NCBI RefSeq assembly: GCF_016908295.1
Contig: NZ_JAFBDO010000001.1
Coordinates: 1-64,000 of the forward strand
Length of the DNA: 64,000 nucleotides
Source of the DNA: Thalassobacillus pellis
Lineage (GTDB): Bacteria > Bacillota > Bacilli > Bacillales > Halobacillaceae
Direction of reading: 5' to 3'
This document shows, piece by piece, positions 35,182 through 44,072 of the stretch (the first letter of the stretch is position 1; each line of letters starts with the position of its first letter). The position numbers and the translations under genes are program-made. The notes beneath the pieces were generated by a model that ran no database searches, had not been told where the DNA came from, and saw only the letters and a program-made list of their open reading frames with translations.

Positions 35182-35697
35182 ATGGGGAAGGTAATATTGT
35201 TTATTGCTATGAGCCTTGATGGTTATATTTCTCAAGAAAATGAAGAAATCGACTGGCTGTGGAAAGAAGAGAATTACGATTATGAGAAATTCTACGCTTC
35301 TATTGACACTGTCATCCTGGGGAGAAAAACATATGACCAGGTTCTAGAACGGTACGATGAGTTCCCCTACCGGATGAAGGATGTATACGTGGTTTCCAAT
35401 TTGCAGGAGGGAAACGAGGAATATGCAAGATTTATACAGCCGGAACAAATCCGCCCATTGGTCAACTTACTTAAAGAAGATCAGGATAAAAACATTTGGA
35501 TTGTCGGTGGAGCTAAGTTGATTCAACACTTTATACAAAAACAACTGATCGACGAATTTCAGATCACTATCCAGCCAACCCTGCTCGGGTCAGGAATACC
35601 ATTATTCCCACCAGGCGGCATCGAACAGCAGCTGGAATTATATGAGGTGAAGCCTCATCCAACAGGAATGCTGATGCTTACATACCATAAAAAATAG
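35182..35697 (+). CDS. dihydrofolate reductase-like (RibD C-terminal) protein
   Basis: 171 residues from the ATG at 35182 with GAGGTG upstream. KVILFIAMSLDGYISQENEE and later TVILGRKTYDQVL, and IWIVGGAKLIQHFIQ, are typical of the DHFR-like/RibD C-terminal family (YyaP/YwjB type). These NADPH-dependent reductases are small and cytoplasmic; the substrate is unknown. It precedes the NUDIX gene by 14 bases and is probably co-transcribed with it. Confidence 0.88.
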   Translation: MGKVILFIAMSLDGYISQENEEIDWLWKEENYDYEKFYASIDTVILGRKTYDQVLERYDEFPYRMKDVYVVSNLQEGNEEYARFIQPEQIRPLVNLLKEDQDKNIWIVGGAKLIQHFIQKQLIDEFQITIQPTLLGSGIPLFPPGGIEQQLELYEVKPHPTGMLMLTYHKK

Positions 35698-35711
35698 AAA
35701 GGAGTGAGCCT

Positions 35712-36326
35712 ATGCAGAAGAAATGGCTGGAATGGGCAAAAGAAATCCAGGCAATTGCCCAGGCAGGACTAACATATACGACTGATCCTTTTGATGAGGA
35801 ACGATTTGAACAGCTGCGAAATCTAAGTGTGGAAATATTGCAAAGTTACACCGATGAACCATTTGAAAAAATCCACCACTTATTTACAAATGAGACAGGC
35901 TATCAGACTCCGAAAGTCGACATCAGGGCTGTCGTTTTCGACAATGATAAGCTGTTATTTGTGAAAGAAAAGGCAGATGGGAAATGGGCACTTCCAGGCG
36001 GATGGGCGGATATAAACTTGTCCCCTAAAGAAATTGCAGTTAAAGAAGTAAAAGAAGAAGCGGGAATTGATGTCACAGCCAACAAATTATCAGGAATCAT
36101 CGATATGCACAAACACCCCCATCCTCCAAATCCCTACCATATTTATAAGATACTTATTCAGTGCTCATGGAGCGGAGGAAGTTTGCAGAAGGGACTGGAA
36201 ACAGACAATGCTTTATTTTTCCCTCAGGATCAATTACCGGAACTCTCGCTGCAAAGGAATACTTACGAACAAGTTCATAAACTTTTCGCTAACAGAAACG
36301 AGAATCTCCCAATATTTTTAGATTGA
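35712..36326 (+). CDS. NUDIX hydrolase with N-terminal helical domain
   Basis: 204 residues. An N-terminal Nudix_N domain (about 65 residues, KKWLEWAKEIQAIAQAGL) precedes the NUDIX fold. The Nudix box reads GGWADINLSPKEIAVKEV then KEEAGI: the first Glu of GX5E is Leu and the Arg of REUXEE is Lys, while the two metal-binding Glu pairs remain, as in many members of this subgroup (ADP-ribose pyrophosphatase-like, YjhB group). AAAGGAG precedes the ATG. Co-transcribed with the DHFR-like gene. Confidence 0.88.
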   Translation: MQKKWLEWAKEIQAIAQAGLTYTTDPFDEERFEQLRNLSVEILQSYTDEPFEKIHHLFTNETGYQTPKVDIRAVVFDNDKLLFVKEKADGKWALPGGWADINLSPKEIAVKEVKEEAGIDVTANKLSGIIDMHKHPHPPNPYHIYKILIQCSWSGGSLQKGLETDNALFFPQDQLPELSLQRNTYEQVHKLFANRNENLPIFLD

Positions 36327-36330
36327 AACA

Positions 36331-36357
36331 GCCCCTCCAAATAATGGAAGGGGCTTC
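36331..36357. terminator. bidirectional terminator
   Basis: AGCCCCTCCA and TGGAAGGGGCTT form a stem with a 5-base loop. Confidence 0.85.
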
Positions 36358-36363
36358 GATTGT

Positions 36364-37125
36364 TTACTTCTTGATCATATCGTATAGCTTATACACTTTT
36401 CCATTTTCAATTTCCTCAGGATTGATCCAAATATCCTTTAATACAGCAGCCACTGTCTCTGGACTGCGTAACTTCCCTTCTTCTTTCATCTCCTTGAACT
36501 TTTCAATATCCTCGAACTCCTCCTTGGAAGCACTACGGATGACGCTTTGCATATCGGTATCCATTACACCAGGGCTGAACGCTACTATATGATGATTCTT
36601 ACCCTGATTTTTGAACTCTTCAGCTGTCGTTTCCGTGAATCTATTGATGGCTGCTTTGGTGCTGCTATATACACTCCACCCATGAACAGCTCGATCAGCA
36701 GCACCTGAAGTTATGTTAATAATAGTAGCTTGCATATCCTGCCTATTTGCTTCCTCCAGAAGCCGGTTGGTAAGTAAAACAGGCGCTGTAAGATTGACCT
36801 GTATATGTTTTATCACCTCTTCCTGTCCCATACTCCCGACAGGCGCAACCGGTTCAATCATGCCGGCATTATTGATAAGGTAAAACTTATCTGCCAAGCT
36901 GAAATAATCATCAATTAAACGGTCAGCACAATTCAATACTTGGTTATTATCACTTAAATCACAGGATAGATGGTAGTAGTTTCCTTGCTGCTTATCTGCA
37001 TATTGCTTCAAACTGTCATTCCCAGAACGGGAAATGCCAATGACACTGACTCCCGACTCCAAAAATGTTTTCGCTGCCGCTTCTCCAAGCCCCCTGGAAT
37101 CTCCAGTTATAATTGTATAATGCAT
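36364..37125 (-). CDS. short-chain dehydrogenase, YueD-like benzil reductase
   Basis: 253 residues from the ATG at 37125 with AAGGAGG 9 bases upstream. The NADP site is YTIITGDSRGLGEAAAKTFL, NAGMIEPVAP and the catalytic motif YSSTKAAINRFTETTAEEF are intact. Order and sequence resemble B. subtilis YueD, a (S)-benzoin-forming benzil reductase related to sepiapterin reductases. The physiological substrate is unknown. Alone on its strand. Confidence 0.87.
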   Translation of the reverse strand: MHYTIITGDSRGLGEAAAKTFLESGVSVIGISRSGNDSLKQYADKQQGNYYHLSCDLSDNNQVLNCADRLIDDYFSLADKFYLINNAGMIEPVAPVGSMGQEEVIKHIQVNLTAPVLLTNRLLEEANRQDMQATIINITSGAADRAVHGWSVYSSTKAAINRFTETTAEEFKNQGKNHHIVAFSPGVMDTDMQSVIRSASKEEFEDIEKFKEMKEEGKLRSPETVAAVLKDIWINPEEIENGKVYKLYDMIKK

Positions 37126-37271
37126 TTTCAAATGCCTCCTTATTAAATGTTAGTATTCTTTTTCCTTTCCTCATCTTAAGCAAACACAAGGTGCTTACCC
37201 TTTACATAGAACAACTGTCCGTATATGATGATAAAAGTGTATGCCATTGCAACTAAGTAAGGAGTAAGATT

Positions 37272-37901
37272 ATGAAGTATCTGTTATTATTCATCATTTA
37301 CCTTATAGGCATTGTTGTTTCCAGCCTTGGCCTTGCATTGATCATCAAATCAGGACTGGGCGTAGGGCCTGGGGATAGTGTTGCTGTAGGGATTGCCATG
37401 CATTCGCCAATTACAGTTGGAAATGTATTAATTATCAGCTTTGTAATTCTGTTGCTGATAAATGCCTGGATTGAAAAAAAACGACCGGTATTTGAATCTC
37501 TCCTTCCGATCATCATTCGTGGATGGACATTGGATTTATTTCTTTACACCACATTTGAAGGTGCTGATTTTGAAGTATGGTGGTCAAAATGGCTCGTCTT
37601 TACGATTGGACTTCTTGCCATGGGAATTGGGATTGCCGTTTATCTTAGGACACCATTTCCAAGAATACCGCTTGATCATTTTATGATGATTATGAACAAA
37701 AAAACAAAACAATCCAAAAGTTCAGTCCGGATTTTTTCGGAATCCTTCCTGGCGCTTATCGGCTACTTGCTAGGTGCCCCGGTAGGAATAGGAACTTTAT
37801 TAGTAGCACTACTGCTTGGACCGATCATCAATATCTTTTATGTATTATGCAGACCCCTTATTAAATTATGGGGACTGCATCAAAAACAAACCCTCATGTA
37901 A
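37272..37901 (+). CDS. YczE/YitT-like membrane protein
   Basis: 209 residues with five TM segments; the first holds SSLGLALIIKSGLGVGPGDS and a later loop reads YLRTPFPRIPLDHFMMIMNK, both typical of YczE-type integral membrane proteins. B. subtilis YczE is needed for surfactin synthetase-linked functions, but the molecular role is unknown. A strong GTAAGGAG site precedes the ATG. Ends at a strong terminator. Confidence 0.85.
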   Translation: MKYLLLFIIYLIGIVVSSLGLALIIKSGLGVGPGDSVAVGIAMHSPITVGNVLIISFVILLLINAWIEKKRPVFESLLPIIIRGWTLDLFLYTTFEGADFEVWWSKWLVFTIGLLAMGIGIAVYLRTPFPRIPLDHFMMIMNKKTKQSKSSVRIFSESFLALIGYLLGAPVGIGTLLVALLLGPIINIFYVLCRPLIKLWGLHQKQTLM

Positions 37902-37930
37902 AAGACTCGCTGCCTCCAGCGAGTCTTTTT
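37900..37930 (+). terminator. terminator of the YczE-like gene
   Basis: AAAAGACTCGCTG and CAGCGAGTCTTTTT with a 3-4-base loop. The same hairpin recurs at 38418-38446. Confidence 0.95.
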
Positions 37931-37974
37931 CCATGTGGTGACAACTCTTGGTTTCCACGAGCCTTTTTCTTGTA

Positions 37975-38100
37975 GCCAGGAGCATAAAGACCCTTCCCTT
38001 TCCGCGGACGAGTGCCCGAGCTTCCTCGCGAAACCCACGCTCGGCGATCTCGGCTCCCTCGTTCTTCCGCAGGAGTGGAAGGGTCCTCGCTCCTTGGGGA
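37975..38100. repeat. palindromic GC-rich element
   Basis: Outer arms GACCCTTCC/GGAAGGGTC enclose CCGCGG..., GCCCGAGC/GCTCGGC and a TTCCGCAGGAGT segment. It looks related in style to repeat R3 but not closely. Non-coding. Confidence 0.5.
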
Positions 38101-38130
38101 TCACTTAAAAAGGAAAAAAATCTACTTCCT

Positions 38131-38320
38131 TTAAGTCGCCCTTGCTAAATTAAAGACAATCTTTTTTATGTTCTGGCAAGCAGCAGTCATCAACGCTATT
38201 TTCCTTCACTTTTTCCTTACAAAAAGCAATTATGCAGCCCGTGCAGTTCTTTTAAATTTAAGATGCTACGCTCGACTTTCATGTTGTTGTTCTTTCCCTC
38301 ATTGCAACAAAAAATCCTCG
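38131..38320 (-). pseudogene. C-terminal remnant of an IS1182-type transposase
   Basis: The minus strand reads KVERSILNLKELHGLHNCFL, an in-frame TAA, then GKSEGKIALMTAACQNIKKI and a short tail ending in TAA. The VERSxxxxKxLHGLR and TAACQNIKKI motifs are typical of the C-terminus of IS1182-family DDE transposases. The internal stop and missing N-terminus show that it is dead. No terminal inverted repeats were recognised around it. Confidence 0.75.
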
Positions 38321-38417
38321 CCTGAACAGATTCTTATCATTAGGATACAAATATAGCACGCTATGCAAAAATGGGAGAAATCAGAAAAAATCAGCCTGCA
38401 AGTTTCTCGAGATCCTG

Positions 38418-38446
38418 AAAGACTCGCTGTCTCCAGCGAGTCTTTT
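38418..38446 (-). terminator. terminator of the TRAP operon
   Basis: AAAGACTCGCTG and CAGCGAGTCTTTT; nearly identical to 37900-37930, so the two copies flank the IS remnant. Confidence 0.9.
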
Positions 38447-38449
38447 GTA

Positions 38450-40558
38450 TTATGCTTGCACTTTTTTTCCTCTACGCTCGACAGGCAGGCCAATTAAGTC
38501 TCTCTTTATTAAGAATTGCAGCCCTAATATCACTGCAAAAACTGCCAGACCAATGATGTCAGACATGGTGCCAGGATAAATGAGTGTTAAACCTCCGGCA
38601 ACGGAAGCGATTCTCTCAAACCATAACATTCTACGGAACCAATATCCGATTAAGCCTGCTCCGATCGCTAACATTCCACAAACTGCCGTAAACACCACCC
38701 ATAACGTTTCCATGAAGGTGGTATCAATCATTAATAACCTCGGTTCTAATACAAACATGTATGGAATGATGAAAGCAGCAATCGCAAGCTTGGCAGCATT
38801 AACCCCGGTCCTGATCGGCTCTGAGCTGGCAATACCAGAAGCCGCAAAGGCAGCCAGTGCTACAGGCGGAGTGATGTCCGCTACAATTCCAAAATAGAAA
38901 ACAAACAAGTGTGCCGGAAGATCAGCTACTCCTAACAATATAATTGCAGGTGCAGCAATGGTGGATGTTATGACATAGTTTGCGGTAGTCGGTGAACCCA
39001 TTCCCAGAATGATAGCAGCAAGCATCGTAAAGAACAGGGTAAGCAATATTTCACCATTTGCTAATGTCACCAGGCTGTTTGCCAATTTCAATCCGAGACC
39101 TGTTTTTGTCACAACCCCTACGATGATACCAGCAGCAGCTGTCGCAGCTACTACTCCTAATGCTGTACGGGCACCATCAACAAGGGCATCGACCGACTCC
39201 ATGAAATTGCCGTCAAAAAGATAGCTTACTAGAATTGTTGCAATTGTCGCCGCAACTAAAGATTGTGTGATAGAAAATCCGCCTGTGGCCATTCCGTAGA
39301 TAGCATAGCCGACAAGGACCACTCCAAATACGATTGGGTATAATTTACGGAACTTTTCTCTTCTGAGCAAGCCTACTAAAATTGTGGTCAGAATACCATA
39401 GATAGCGGCCCTCATTACACTCAACCCACTACTGAGGTACAGTACAATAGCTACAATTGGCAATAGGAGGTAAAGCTGTTTGAACACTTGCTTACGGTCC
39501 GGCATTTGTTCATCCGGCAAGCCGCTTAAACCAGTACGTTTAGCTTCGAAATGTGTCATGATCCATACCCCTGTAAAATATAGCAGGGCAGGAATTGCCG
39601 CCGCTTTGGCGATACTCCAATAATCCATTCCAATAAATTCGATCATCAGGAAGGCAGCCGCACCCATGATTGGGGGCATAAGTTGTCCTCCTGTTGACGC
39701 AGCGGCTTCCACTCCACCGGCAAATTCGCGTCGGTAACCCAGTTTTCTCATCATTGGTATGGTGAAGGAACCGGATGTCACAACATTGGCTACAGAGCTT
39801 CCGCTGATCGTTCCCTGTAAGGCACTTGAAAAAATAGCTACTTTAGCAGGTCCGCCTGTACGTTTACCTGCCAATGTGACAGCCAGATCATTAAAGTACT
39901 GACCGACACCAGTTTTTATCAAAAATGCACCGAACAATAGGAACAGGAAAATGAAAGTGGATGATACCGCAATTGGTGTTCCTAATATCCCTTCTGTGGT
40001 AAAGAACATCGATTGGACAATATTGTCTAAATCGACGCCCCGATGAATGAGAAACCCTGGCATCTGACGCCCCCAGTAAGCGTAAGCCAGGAAAGCAGCA
40101 GCAATAATAGTAATCGGCAATCCTACTGAGCGTCGTGTTGCTTCCAAAACAAGAATAACTGCTAAAAGTCCGACATAAAAATCGAGGGTTGAAATACTCC
40201 CTGCCCTCATAATAATTTGTTCGTAAAAGAGCGGCCAATAAGCACCCACTCCAAGACCCAATAAGGCAAGTACAATATCATACCAGGCAATCTTCCCTTT
40301 TTCACGGTTTTTTCTTGTTGCTGGAAATAGCAAGAATATAAGTACCAGACCAAATCCTACGTGGATGGAACGATGAATTTGTGCAGGTAAAGGGTAAATA
40401 GTTGTCGTATATAATTGATAAATGGAAAATGCTAATAATCCAAAGAAAACAATTTTCGCCATAATACCAGTCAAATCTCTGACCGATGATTCAGGATCAT
40501 ACTTTGCCATGATTTCTTTTTGTTTTTCAACAGATAGCGATTCATGTTGTTCACTCAT
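38450..40558 (-). CDS. TRAP transporter fused permease (DctQM)
   Basis: 702 residues with about eighteen TM segments, the fused 4TM-12TM form found with TAXI binding proteins. It includes GVGQYFNDLAVTLAGKRTGG, SGSSVANVVTSGSFTIPMMR, FAGGVEAAASTGGQLMPPI and MGSPTTANYVITS, typical of the TRAP large subunit. It takes up an organic or amino acid-like anion with sodium. It overlaps the DUF1850 gene by 8 bases. Substrate unknown; glutamate- or dicarboxylate-like compounds are common. Confidence 0.92.
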   Translation of the reverse strand: MSEQHESLSVEKQKEIMAKYDPESSVRDLTGIMAKIVFFGLLAFSIYQLYTTTIYPLPAQIHRSIHVGFGLVLIFLLFPATRKNREKGKIAWYDIVLALLGLGVGAYWPLFYEQIIMRAGSISTLDFYVGLLAVILVLEATRRSVGLPITIIAAAFLAYAYWGRQMPGFLIHRGVDLDNIVQSMFFTTEGILGTPIAVSSTFIFLFLLFGAFLIKTGVGQYFNDLAVTLAGKRTGGPAKVAIFSSALQGTISGSSVANVVTSGSFTIPMMRKLGYRREFAGGVEAAASTGGQLMPPIMGAAAFLMIEFIGMDYWSIAKAAAIPALLYFTGVWIMTHFEAKRTGLSGLPDEQMPDRKQVFKQLYLLLPIVAIVLYLSSGLSVMRAAIYGILTTILVGLLRREKFRKLYPIVFGVVLVGYAIYGMATGGFSITQSLVAATIATILVSYLFDGNFMESVDALVDGARTALGVVAATAAAGIIVGVVTKTGLGLKLANSLVTLANGEILLTLFFTMLAAIILGMGSPTTANYVITSTIAAPAIILLGVADLPAHLFVFYFGIVADITPPVALAAFAASGIASSEPIRTGVNAAKLAIAAFIIPYMFVLEPRLLMIDTTFMETLWVVFTAVCGMLAIGAGLIGYWFRRMLWFERIASVAGGLTLIYPGTMSDIIGLAVFAVILGLQFLIKRDLIGLPVERRGKKVQA

Positions 40559-41066
40559 GTACTTTCACTCCTCCCAAAAGTTGCCACTTACTTACATGCT
40601 GGGGTTTTATTTTGACAATAGTACCTGCCCCAACATATTCTTTCAAAAGATAAGTCCGGCTATCATGGACAATTTTATGTGCTGCCCTCACTTCTCCTAC
40701 CGAAAGCGTGATAGACTGGTGGGAGCCATTCAATCCGGTAATATAATACTTTCCATTACGTAATTCGAATTGTTCTCTCTTCCCTGCGTTCGAGGGCATG
40801 CCGACAGCAGTATCCTCATAAATCAACTTAACAGGATAGAGCTTATCATTCTTGATTTTAAATTCCTCTATCACTTCACTAAGATGAATGGAATGTGTAT
40901 ATTTTAATTGGAAGGTATCTCCTTCCGCAATTGGAATTGCCATTAAGAGTTCATCTTCTTTAGGCTTTTGAAATCCGAGAACATAATGATAGGGGATAAA
41001 AAGCCAGACAAGAAGGATTAATACTAACCCAATAGCAGCTGAAATCCATTTCCTTTTTGTCCTCAT
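40551..41066 (-). CDS. DUF1850 protein of the TRAP operon
   Basis: 171 residues from the ATG at 41066, with GGAAGGGAAGG upstream. One N-terminal TM segment (WISAAIGLVLILLVWLFIPY) anchors a predicted beta-rich extracellular domain with FQLKYTHSIHLSEVIEEF, the DUF1850 signature. The family occurs almost only between the TAXI binding protein and fused permease, so it probably helps substrate delivery or assembly. It overlaps the permease gene by 8 bases. Confidence 0.85.
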   Translation of the reverse strand: MRTKRKWISAAIGLVLILLVWLFIPYHYVLGFQKPKEDELLMAIPIAEGDTFQLKYTHSIHLSEVIEEFKIKNDKLYPVKLIYEDTAVGMPSNAGKREQFELRNGKYYITGLNGSHQSITLSVGEVRAAHKIVHDSRTYLLKEYVGAGTIVKIKPQHVSKWQLLGGVKVHE

Positions 41067-41114
41067 AAGCCTTCCCTTCCAACATGAAAAGACGAGGCTG
41101 CCCACCAGCCCATG

Positions 41115-41157
41115 CACCTCCAAAAATACAGAAATATAAACCGCATTTTTGGAGGTG
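41115..41157 (-). promoter_or_regulatory. 13-bp perfect hairpin inside the TRAP operon
   Basis: CACCTCCAAAAAT at 41115-41127 and ATTTTTGGAGGTG at 41145-41157. It lies between the binding-protein gene and DUF1850, without a T-run. This is a usual place for mRNA-stabilising or attenuating hairpins that keep the binding protein more abundant than the permease. Confidence 0.6.
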
Positions 41158-41218
41158 TCTGGCACTTTTTTCTTGGACACCCTCATCCATAATGAATAAA
41201 TTCAATCATGATTAAACA

Positions 41219-42202
41219 TTACTGTTCATCATAATACTTTTTCGCCCCTGGATGGAGCTCAATTCCTATGCCCTCCTGAGCACTTTCTACGGTAATTTGT
41301 TTACCTTTACTATGTGTGATTTTATCGGTGTTTTCAAAAATAGATTTGGTAATATTATAAACAAGATCTTCACTTAAATCAGATTTTGCTACCATCATTG
41401 CCTGAACTGCTACAGTATCAACAGCCTCTTCAAGCCCATAGGTTCCAGCAGGGATTTGATCCTTGGAGTAAAAAGGAACTTTATCCATTAATTCCTGAAT
41501 TTTCCCCTCACCGAATTTGACGATATTGATATCAGTTGTTGCTGCAAGACTTTCAACAGCACCAGTTGGTGTGCCAGAGGTAATGAATGCTGCATCTATG
41601 GTTCCATCCTGGATTCCAGAGGTAGAATCACCAAACTCTAAATCACGCTTTTGGATGTCATCCATTGTCAGCCCATGAATTTCCAGAATGTTTTTGGCAT
41701 TAGCATAGGTACCTGAACCAACTGCACCTACAGAAACAACTTTTCCTTTCATATCTTCTACCGTTTCAATGCCAGAGTCTTTCGTAGTTACGATCTGGAT
41801 CGTTTCAGGATATAATGTTCCGATTGCCTGAAAACCTTCAATCGCCTTATCAAACATTACTTCCCCATTTGCTGCATAGGAAGCAATATCTGTTTGTGTA
41901 AACGCTAATTGCCCGTCTCCTTCACTCAGCTTCTTCATATTCTCAACAGAAGCACCGGTTGATACCGCATTAGCTTCTGCCCCATCAACATTTGAATTAA
42001 TGATTGTAGCAAAGCTTCCACCTAACGGGTAATATGTTCCTTGCGTTCCACCAGTAAGTATATTCAAGAAAACAGTACCGCCATCTTCTCCGCCTTCTCC
42101 ACCTGTATCACCACTATCGGCAGCCCCGCCTCCACAAGCAGCAAGTACAACCGAAAGCGCTAACATTAAAGACATTAATAACATCCAATTTTTTCTTTTC
42201 AC
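41219..42202 (-). CDS. TAXI-family TRAP binding lipoprotein
   Basis: 327 residues from the GTG at 42202, preceded by AAGGGGG; a longer frame to 42310 lacks a ribosome site. The signal peptide ends in a lipobox (VVLAACGGG), then an acidic Gly/Glu linker leads to FLNILTGGTQGTYYPLGGSF, the TAXI signature. It captures the substrate outside the cell for the fused permease. First gene of the TAXI-DUF1850-permease operon. Confidence 0.93.
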   Translation of the reverse strand: MKRKNWMLLMSLMLALSVVLAACGGGAADSGDTGGEGGEDGGTVFLNILTGGTQGTYYPLGGSFATIINSNVDGAEANAVSTGASVENMKKLSEGDGQLAFTQTDIASYAANGEVMFDKAIEGFQAIGTLYPETIQIVTTKDSGIETVEDMKGKVVSVGAVGSGTYANAKNILEIHGLTMDDIQKRDLEFGDSTSGIQDGTIDAAFITSGTPTGAVESLAATTDINIVKFGEGKIQELMDKVPFYSKDQIPAGTYGLEEAVDTVAVQAMMVAKSDLSEDLVYNITKSIFENTDKITHSKGKQITVESAQEGIGIELHPGAKKYYDEQ

Positions 42203-42411
42203 AAATATTGCCCCCTTTAAAGTTAATCTAAGCAAGATTATATTAGCAAAATTTGATGAAATATTCAAACATTTCATCCTACTAAAGCCATGGAGAATTT
42301 TGAGGAACATGTCCAGACCATGACACTAATAACCCACTAAATCATACGTCCTGTCTATAGATTCAGGACTTTTATCTGTCCTCTCCTCTATAGTTCACCA
42401 AGATGGACGTA

Positions 42412-42852
42412 TTATCCTTTTTCCCAATTTACATTCTTCATCCCATTTTCATGAAGATCCATTTCAATCTCTTCTTCATAGCCGAGCTTTTTCAATATTT
42501 GTTCTTCCGTCAGAGGTACAGACACTGCACCGTGCCCTTTGGCTAACTCTTTATCAGCAAGCTTCTCTGCAAGCTTCTCCCAAAAAGTATACTCGTCATA
42601 AGGCTCCACATAGTTATGAAGCAATTCCGATTCGTAATTGACATTTAAATCATTGAAACCAAATTCCTCATTCTTTTCTATCAAGCCTTCCATTCCTGCT
42701 TCCTTATAATAAGATAGTACATGATCCCTTACTGCCTCGAATTCTTCATTCAAGTCCTCTCTTGTGGAGTTAGCCACCCATGTCCCCAAAAACACGGACT
42801 CTACCAGTTTCTGATATTGTGCGGGTGTCAATTCAATCTTTACTTTTTTCAT
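42412..42852 (-). CDS. hypothetical acidic protein (146 aa)
   Basis: A soluble, strongly acidic, helix-rich protein. Motifs visible: KIELTPAQYQKLVESVFLG at the start, LIEKNEEFGFNDLNVNYESE, a tyrosine- and glutamate-rich middle, and SVPLTEEQILKKLGYEEEIE. No signal, membrane segment or recognised domain. Its ribosome site (GGAGGG) and codon use look normal, so it is a real gene. Transcribed alone, function unknown. Confidence 0.7.
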   Translation of the reverse strand: MKKVKIELTPAQYQKLVESVFLGTWVANSTREDLNEEFEAVRDHVLSYYKEAGMEGLIEKNEEFGFNDLNVNYESELLHNYVEPYDEYTFWEKLAEKLADKELAKGHGAVSVPLTEEQILKKLGYEEEIEMDLHENGMKNVNWEKG

Positions 42853-43040
42853 AAGAGCCCTCCATTCTTCTTGTCTTTATCTTTATATTACCTAAAATAA
42901 TGGTGCAAGGATAGTTGGCTGGTAAGTTTCATGTAAATTTATTGAGAGAGGGTGTGCTTATGACCTCGATGGGGTAAGTGCTTAAGCAGTATGAAGCCCG
43001 CTGAAAGGGATTACCATCCATTTATATAGTCCTGGCAGCA

Positions 43041-43075
43041 AAAAAAGCGGCCTATCCTATAGAAGGCCGCTCCTT
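43041..43075 (-). terminator. terminator of dat
   Basis: GCGGCCT and AGGCCGC arms around a 10-base loop, followed by T-rich minus strand. Confidence 0.85.
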
Positions 43076-43088
43076 CGCTATATTATTA

Positions 43089-43982
43089 TTATGCGTCTTG
43101 CTCGATGACTTTTTGAAACAACGATTTTTCATCTGAAATTGCTGCGTCTTTTTCATATGCTTCCTGCAGCTTCCTGGTAACTTCTCCAGGCGTTCCGTCT
43201 CCGATTATTTTACCATCCACTGATACAACAGGCATGATTTCCATTATGCTGCTGGTAGTGAACATCTCATCGGCGAATTGAATATCTTCCAAATGAAAAG
43301 CAGTTTCATCAAATGGAATGCCCAAATCTTTACAAAATTGCTCCACACGCATCCGGACACATCCATGGAGAATGTTTTTCTGGGCAGGATGGGTATATAC
43401 TTTTCCATTTCGGACAAGGTACACATTCGAAGAGCTCCCTTCTGTGACCACCCCGTCTTTATGAAGCAGCGCTTCTACACACCCCTGCTCTTTCGCTTCC
43501 TGTTTAGCCAGGACGTTCGGAAGCAGATTCAAGCTTTTGATATAACAATAGTCCCAGCGAATATCCGGCTGTGACAGGACTGGAATACCCTCGAGCATTG
43601 CATCCATCATGCGAGGGATTTCCTTCACGTAAGCATAGAAGTTCGGCTGGATATCATCTGGAAAAGCATGGTCTCTCGCAGCAGAGCCTCGTGTAATCTG
43701 CAGGTAAACCTTCGCATCCACGTCAACCTTATTCCTTGCAAGGAGACCCTCCAGTCGTTCCTTTATTTCACGTTTTGTAAAAGGAATTCGAATTTTAATA
43801 GCCTCAGCTGATCGGTAAAGACGATCAATATGTTCATCTAATAAATAGAAATTCCCATCATAAATCCGAATAACTTCATATACACCATCACCAAATTGCA
43901 GTCCTCTTTCCTCGAAAGGATACAATAATTCTTCCTGGTTCACAAAGTCCTTTTCTGTCAAAATGACAGGTTTTATTGTCAT
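43089..43982 (-). CDS. dat: D-amino acid transaminase
   Basis: 297 residues, class IV PLP fold. The N-terminus has EERGLQFGDGVYEVIRIYDG, the PLP lysine lies in YIKSLNLLPNVLAKQEAKE, and GVVTEGSSSNVYLV and FTTSSIMEIMPV are present. The enzyme makes D-glutamate and D-alanine interconvertible and so feeds peptidoglycan. B. subtilis Dat (YheM) is 282 residues; the C-terminus here is about 15 residues longer. It lies 90 bases after the UMP-kinase paralogue on the same strand. Confidence 0.93.
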   Translation of the reverse strand: MTIKPVILTEKDFVNQEELLYPFEERGLQFGDGVYEVIRIYDGNFYLLDEHIDRLYRSAEAIKIRIPFTKREIKERLEGLLARNKVDVDAKVYLQITRGSAARDHAFPDDIQPNFYAYVKEIPRMMDAMLEGIPVLSQPDIRWDYCYIKSLNLLPNVLAKQEAKEQGCVEALLHKDGVVTEGSSSNVYLVRNGKVYTHPAQKNILHGCVRMRVEQFCKDLGIPFDETAFHLEDIQFADEMFTTSSIMEIMPVVSVDGKIIGDGTPGEVTRKLQEAYEKDAAISDEKSLFQKVIEQDA

Positions 43983-44072
43983 AGTATTCTCTCCTTTGCT
44001 GCCTCCTACAATTATCTGCCTACTTATAATTGTAGCAAAATCACGACCTTAATATCCAAAGATTAATATGCT

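Noticed and set aside
35712-36326. NUDIX box as damaged
   Set aside because: The first Glu is Leu and Arg is Lys, but this is common in this subgroup and the metal-binding Glu residues remain.
38168-38356. Plus-strand frame over the transposase remnant
   Set aside because: Antisense to a recognisable IS1182 C-terminus, no ribosome site.
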